DNA of 64,000 nt. It comes from Chloranthus sessilifolius. Its lineage: Eukaryota > Streptophyta > Magnoliopsida > Chloranthales > Chloranthaceae. The stretch covers positions 69,473,597-69,537,596 of the forward strand of contig CM037590.1 of NCBI GenBank assembly GCA_021018995.1, given 5' to 3'. The notes beneath the pieces are model-generated. The model made no database searches. It was not told the DNA's origin and was given only the letters and a program-made list of their open reading frames with translations. Positions 59,315 through 64,000 of this stretch are shown piece after piece; within the stretch, counting starts at the first letter, position 1, and each line of letters starts with the position of its first letter. The translations under genes and the position numbers were made by a program.

Positions 59315-59779
59315 TGTTAAAATTAGAGTCGTTCTAATCAACTCAGTATAGGGATCTTAGCTCTGATTTTATCAAAAACTTTAAAATAAAAACTCACTAA
59401 CTCACCTTAGGTGTAGGCCATGAAAACCATGAAAGATGGGTTGCCGCATGGATATTCAACGATCTCCTCGTTCTCAATACCTCTAAGCACAATGAGGATG
59501 CCTTTGCTGATAAGGAGGATTGAAGCGTGTCGAGCAATCGCTGAGACCAAACATTTTTTATATTTATAGCCAATGAGTCCTTCCCATTAAGGACTTAAAT
59601 TACTAATTATATTGTGATTAGAAATCACAATCATACCCTAAATAAAAACTTAATTATTAGTTGCTAATTCTCTCAAATTCACCGAATTAGCAACTATTAC
59701 ATCTTAAGATTGATCTTACACCATTCACCGGCCAACGAATTGACTATAGTGATGACCACCAAAATAGAAACTTCTAACA
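59315..59779 (-). repeat. Copia 5' LTR
   Basis: 465 bp, TG...CA. It adjoins the primer-binding site on its left side and the GAAGG target duplication on its right. Confidence 0.92.
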
Positions 59780-59784
59780 GAAGG

Positions 59785-59990
59785 AGTATACTAAATTCTC
59801 CTTTACTAAAGACCCATGTGCAATTTTTCATCTTGTTAGAGCTGCGGTGCAGCCTCATAACTGCCCATATTTTAGATTTTTTTTTAGGCTGGCAATTCCA
59901 TAAGCCCATTTGGTAACTGGTACATTAAAAGAAGATATATGGGGATTGATCAGTTACATAATATACCATTTTACCACCCTTAACTTAGTA
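59785..59990. other. Spacer between the Copia and Ty3 elements
   Basis: About 200 bp without recognisable features. Confidence 0.5.
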
Positions 59991-59999
59991 ATGTTAGGA

Positions 60000-62900
60000 C
60001 TTAGTTTGCTACTAATAAGTTACTGATGTGTAAATATTAAAGAAAAACAGCAAAAGAGAACCAAAGTACTAATATTTGTCAAAATAAACTCATAAAATAA
60101 TAAAAAGATGATTGAACCAAAAGATGAGTCATCGCCTAATGAAAAGATGAAATATCATATTTAACGATTTTGCTGAACAAAGTACTGAGAAGAATAAAAA
60201 AATTATAATTTATGATTTTGTAAGAGAAAGCCGCTCAAGAGTAAAAGTATGATACAAGAGAAACGATGAATCATAATCGTAATAGTAAAATGAAGAATCG
60301 TTCAATAGGAAGCTGTGGTAGAAAATCGTGATTTACGATTTTCTAGAAGAAGTTTCAATAGAAGAAGAAAATCGTGATTTACGATTTTCCAGAGAAGACA
60401 CCTTCCAAAGTTGCTGATCATGTGAGATTAACACCGCCATGCATAAAATTAGAAGATCTCTTAAAGAAGAAGTCTAGTGAATCACGAATCTGAGAGATTG
60501 ACGAAGAAGAATCTTGAAGGACTCTCCTACTGAAGTAAAGAAAGAAATCCAGAAGTACATCAACAGAAGAAAAACAAAGTAAGATAAAGTTAGAAGTAGA
60601 GTTATAGTATGATAGTTTTGCTTTGGTAATTTCTCTTATTAGAATTAGAAGTTTTGTAAACCGACCCTTATGATCTATAAATAAGAGGCTCGGCACATAG
60701 GAAAAACCATCGAAGGAACTCTCAGCATCAATTGACGACTGAGGTTGAGTATTCTTTCGATCAAATTTAGAGTAGATTTTTATTGCTTTGTAGATTAGAT
60801 ATTCAAGGTTTCTCAAGAGCAATTGATGACTGCAATTAGGAGCTGAAGATTAGAGTAGATATCTGTAGTTTCTCAGAAGTAATTGATGACTGCGGCTCAG
60901 GGGTGAAAGATATAATTTTATTGCTTTCTAGTTTAGATTTATTTTATTATAATTTCCTGCTTTATAAATATCTTTAAATTTGAATTTGAATTGACGACTC
61001 AGGTTAAAATTTACAGATTAGTGTAACGGTTTTTACTTTTCCATCTTCAGTTTTCTAGAATTTAATTGACGCCCAAGTTTTAGGAGATTGTTGATTAGAT
61101 TAAATCTATATTGATAGGATTTAGTATTGATTGACGACCAATACTAGAGAACTTGATATATAGTGTAACGGTACTGTTTAATTTCGTAAATATCTGATAG
61201 CTGAAGATTGTGATTGACGACTATAATATGAAGAAGGAGGATTATGATTTATTTTCTGTAAAATTTAGATTAAAAAAATTATTCTTTTATTCATATTTCT
61301 CCAGTAGATTAGGAACTTAAAAGATAAATATAAGTTTTAAGAAAATTAAGTTAATATAGAAAAACCTGTCTTCGTGGAAACGATCCTATTACTAGCTCTA
61401 CAATTTTTATTGTGCACTTACAATAGGTTAAGACTTAATTAGATACATAGAAGTTGCCAGTCAAGTTTTTGGTGCCACTGTCGGGAACAACGTTATTTAT
61501 ATTAATTTAAGAAAATAAGTATTTATCTTTCTCTTTTTATATTTATTTATGTTTCAATTTTCTTTAATTACTTCTTAAGCTTTGCAGGATTACTCGGAGC
61601 AGCGAATCAAAGGTTTCAATACTTCTACTGGCCACAGAAACTAGAGGCTTAGATTTTTCTCTCTCCCTGCTTTCTAAAAAAATATATATAATAATATATA
61701 ATACAGTACTATAATTATAGTATGTAGTGTTTGAGATGCAAGGCCATGGTGACACATCTTGGCCGAATCTCAACATGACTTATCCCCTAATAGAATTCCC
61801 AACTACTCTGTGGTATCTAACCATGTTGGAGACAGAACATGCATTTGCCTCTCAGTGGAGTAGTGTTGGGAATCCTTATAATCCTCAGTGGGACAATCCT
61901 TATGGCTTCCCAAGGATAAATTGACAAGAGTTCTCTTATGCATACCCACAACATTCTCTGAATTCTCAACAGTCTTACAACCCATACCAATCTTTTGCGC
62001 AACAATCATATCCTCAGAATAGAAATGATGGTGCTACTATAATCCAAATCCTTTAGGACTTACAACATTATGCACACTATCGCTCTAGGGAATTAACCCA
62101 GTTGTCTTAGATCTCCCAAAATTTACACTCTTATACTCAGTCCATTGCAAATCTAGAAACCCAAATTGGGCAACTAGCCTCGCAATGGGAGGAAAGAGAG
62201 TATAGCCAAGCGAGCCCACAGACACTAATTCCCACACTTCAGGCAGTTCAAACCTTAAGGAGTGGCCGGACTATTGACAATAGAGTAGAGATGCCTACCT
62301 CAGTAGTTGTCCCTACGACCGTAGAAAAAGAGAATGAAGCCAAAGAAGAGACCCCCCATAAGAAAAACCAAACAAATTAGAAAACGAAAAATAAAGAAAA
62401 GTAGAAAACAAAGAGGATAGTACACCTAAATCTGTGGCCGAGGCACTTTATGTGCCAAAGTTACCGTTTTCAAACGCTGGTGCACCCTCCTCCCCTTTTG
62501 ATAAAAATTTAAAAAAATTAGAGGAAATCACTGAGATCTTTAAGGAAGTGAAGATCAACTTGTCCCTCTTGGAGGCAATTAAACCAGTCCCAACTTATGC
62601 ATGATTCCTAAAAGAGATGTATACATAGAATCGAAAACGGCGAAACAATGTCTTGCAAAAAGTTTTCTTGATAGAGCAACAAAACTCAGTCTTGTAAGCT
62701 AGAACTCCACCTAAGCTTAAGGATCCTGGGGTTTCATGTATCATAGGCAATCATACAATAAATAAAACACTTATGGATTTGAGAGCCAACGTAAATCTGC
62801 TACCATACTCTGTTTACAAAAAAATGGGACTAGGAGATATAAGGCCTATGTCGGTAACTCTCCAGTTGGCTGATAGATTAGAAAGAATGCCAGTAGGGAT

Positions 62901-64000
62901 TATTGAAGATGTAATGGTTGGGATCGATAAATTTATTTTCCCTATTGATTTGTTGGTGCTAGACATGGAACCATGCTCGAAGTCTCCAATACAAATTTCC
63001 GTTATAATCGGTAGACCATTTTGGCCATAGCCAATGCGTGTATAAATTGTAAAATCGAGGTAATAGAAGTTTCTTTTGGAGATATGCGAATCCAATTAAA
63101 TGTCTTCACTGCGGCCAACCAAATGGTTTCAATAGATGACGAGGAATGCTTCAGCATAAATGAAATTGAAGAATTAGTAGAGGGAACATTACTTTTAGTC
63201 TTATCAAAGGATGTGCTTCAGACTGCATTATGGTACACGAACTTAGAAGAGCCAGGCCACCAATTAAAGGAGGCGATTTATCTGATGGATACTTCTATCT
63301 GTGAACTCTAATCCAAAACTTGGAAACCATGGATAAAACCTCTACCCGTTATTTCCATTGAACCGTTACAACCATCGATCCAAAAAGCACCATCCTTGGA
63401 TTTGAAACTACTTTATGTTACCCTTAAATACGCTTTTCTTGGATCTAACGAAACTCTCCCAGTAATTATTTCATCCACCCTTAATAAGGAATAAGAGAGT
63501 AGGTTATTGGCCACACTCATAAAATATAAGTGTGCAATAGGATGGACTGTCGCTGACCTTAAAGGGCTTGACCTCTCGATATGTATGCATCGTATATATT
63601 TAGAGGACAATGCCAAAACTTCACTAGAAAGCCAACGACGGTTAAATCCAAATATGAGAAAAGTTGTTCAAAAGGAAATCATGAAACTACTAGACGTAAG
63701 TATTATTTACCTGATTTTCGATAGTGAGTGGGTGAGTCCCATTCAAGTAGTCTAAAAAAAACCTAGGATTACTGGAAAAGAATATATAGTCGATAAATTG
63801 GTGCCATTATGCAAAACCACGGGGTGGCGTGTATACATTGATTATAGGAAGCTCAATTCAATGACTCGCAAGGATCATTTTTCACTACTTTTTATTGATC
63901 AAATTTTGAAAAAACTTGCGGGTCAAGAAATTTTTTGCTTTCTAGACGGATATTCAGGGTACAACCAAGTTTCGATCTATCCAGAAGATCAAGAAAAGAC
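60000..64000 (+). mobile_element. 5' part of an Athila/Tat-like Ty3 retrotransposon, cut by the window end
   Basis: A long 5' LTR (about 59990/60024 to 61463) ends just before TGGTGCCACTGTCGGGAA (from 61470), a primer site of the tRNA-Asp type used by the Athila/Tat group. A gag-like region (about 61735-62400, with a NLETQIGQLASQWEE segment typical of the group), an aspartic-protease region (62740-63030: LLPYSVYKKMGLG, VTLQLADR and DKFIFPIDLLVLDME) and the start of reverse transcriptase (about 63750-64000) follow. The visible part has multiple breaks. The 3' LTR and target duplication lie outside the window. Confidence 0.8.
60020..61463 (+). repeat. Putative 5' LTR with repeated TTGACGACT motifs
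   Basis: The right limit is set by the adjacent primer-binding site. The left limit is uncertain (TGTTAGGA at 59992 or TGATGTGT at 60024). A motif like ATTGACGACT recurs near 60730, 60822, 60883, 60991, 61064, 61130 and 61212. GAAAATCGTGATTTACGATT, an imperfect palindrome, occurs near 60325 and 60369. Confidence 0.6.

Larger units (their letters stand above)
53470..59779 (-). mobile_element. Full-length but broken Copia LTR retrotransposon with 5-bp target duplication
   Basis: The LTRs begin TGTTAAAATTAGAG and end CTTCTAACA. GAAGG at 53465-53469 is repeated at 59780-59784. On the minus strand the 5' LTR (59315-59779) is followed by TTGGTATCAAAGC, an initiator-Met-type primer site. Internal parts in order are gag (about 58360-57720), a CCHC knuckle near 57700, protease (57650-57220, WWIDSG), integrase (about 57000-56490), reverse transcriptase and RNase H (about 55900-54860). 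This order is diagnostic of Copia. The coding region has numerous breaks. The left LTR is 671 bp because it contains a 198-bp hAT MITE plus its 8-bp duplication; without it, both LTRs are exactly 465 bp. Confidence 0.93.

Noticed and set aside
60418-60822. 134-codon minus-strand frame as a gene
   Set aside because: It lies within the LTR of the Ty3 element and has no domain or splice context.

Overview
The window is a stretch of a flowering-plant nuclear genome. The evidence is a split nuclear gene with canonical GT-AG introns, plant-type MULE, hAT, LINE, Copia and Ty3 elements, and dense (TA)n and (CT)n microsatellites. I cannot name the species. Very long, transposon-filled introns would suit a magnoliid or another plant with a mid-to-large genome, but that is a guess.

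Only one host gene looks functional. It is the gamma subunit of coatomer (gamma-COP), read leftward from 50075 to 17348 in 18 coding exons. Joined, these give 888 codons (887 residues), nearly the Arabidopsis length, with no stop or frameshift and with GT-AG at all 17 introns. Only 2.7 kb of the 32.7 kb codes. Intron 6 alone is about 17.6 kb. It holds an LTR retrotransposon with a 5-bp target duplication, a foldback repeat, a broken L1-type LINE, and a Copia pol remnant that was itself hit by a hAT-type MITE. Introns 1, 4, 8 and 10 carry further small elements. Intron 10 also holds a fragment resembling the N-terminus of a plant patatin/LRR phospholipase, and intron 8 a gag-like, possibly pararetroviral, remnant.

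Left flank (1 to about 13010): most of one giant Mutator-like element. Inverted arrays of a 130-150 bp repeat lie at 1-430 and 12255-12995. Between them are a broken Ulp1/DUF1985 gene reading right, transposase pieces reading left, an unidentified 158-codon open frame, and a 649-bp foldback element. From 13010 to 17347 the DNA is intergenic except for a 2.3-kb hAT element (14739-17074) with an 8-bp target duplication and a smaller long-TIR element nested in it.

Right flank (50076 to 64000): a short probable promoter, then about 3.3 kb of intergenic DNA with microsatellites and a TIR element. Next comes a full-length but broken Copia element (53470-59779) with 465-bp LTRs, one of which contains a 198-bp hAT MITE. 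Last is the 5' part of an Athila/Tat-like Ty3 element (about 60.0 kb to the window end).

No rRNA, tRNA, CRISPR array or bacterial-type system was seen. The most unusual material is the MULE with its palindrome-rich terminal arrays, and a family of short hAT MITEs with perfect or near-perfect 8-bp duplications.
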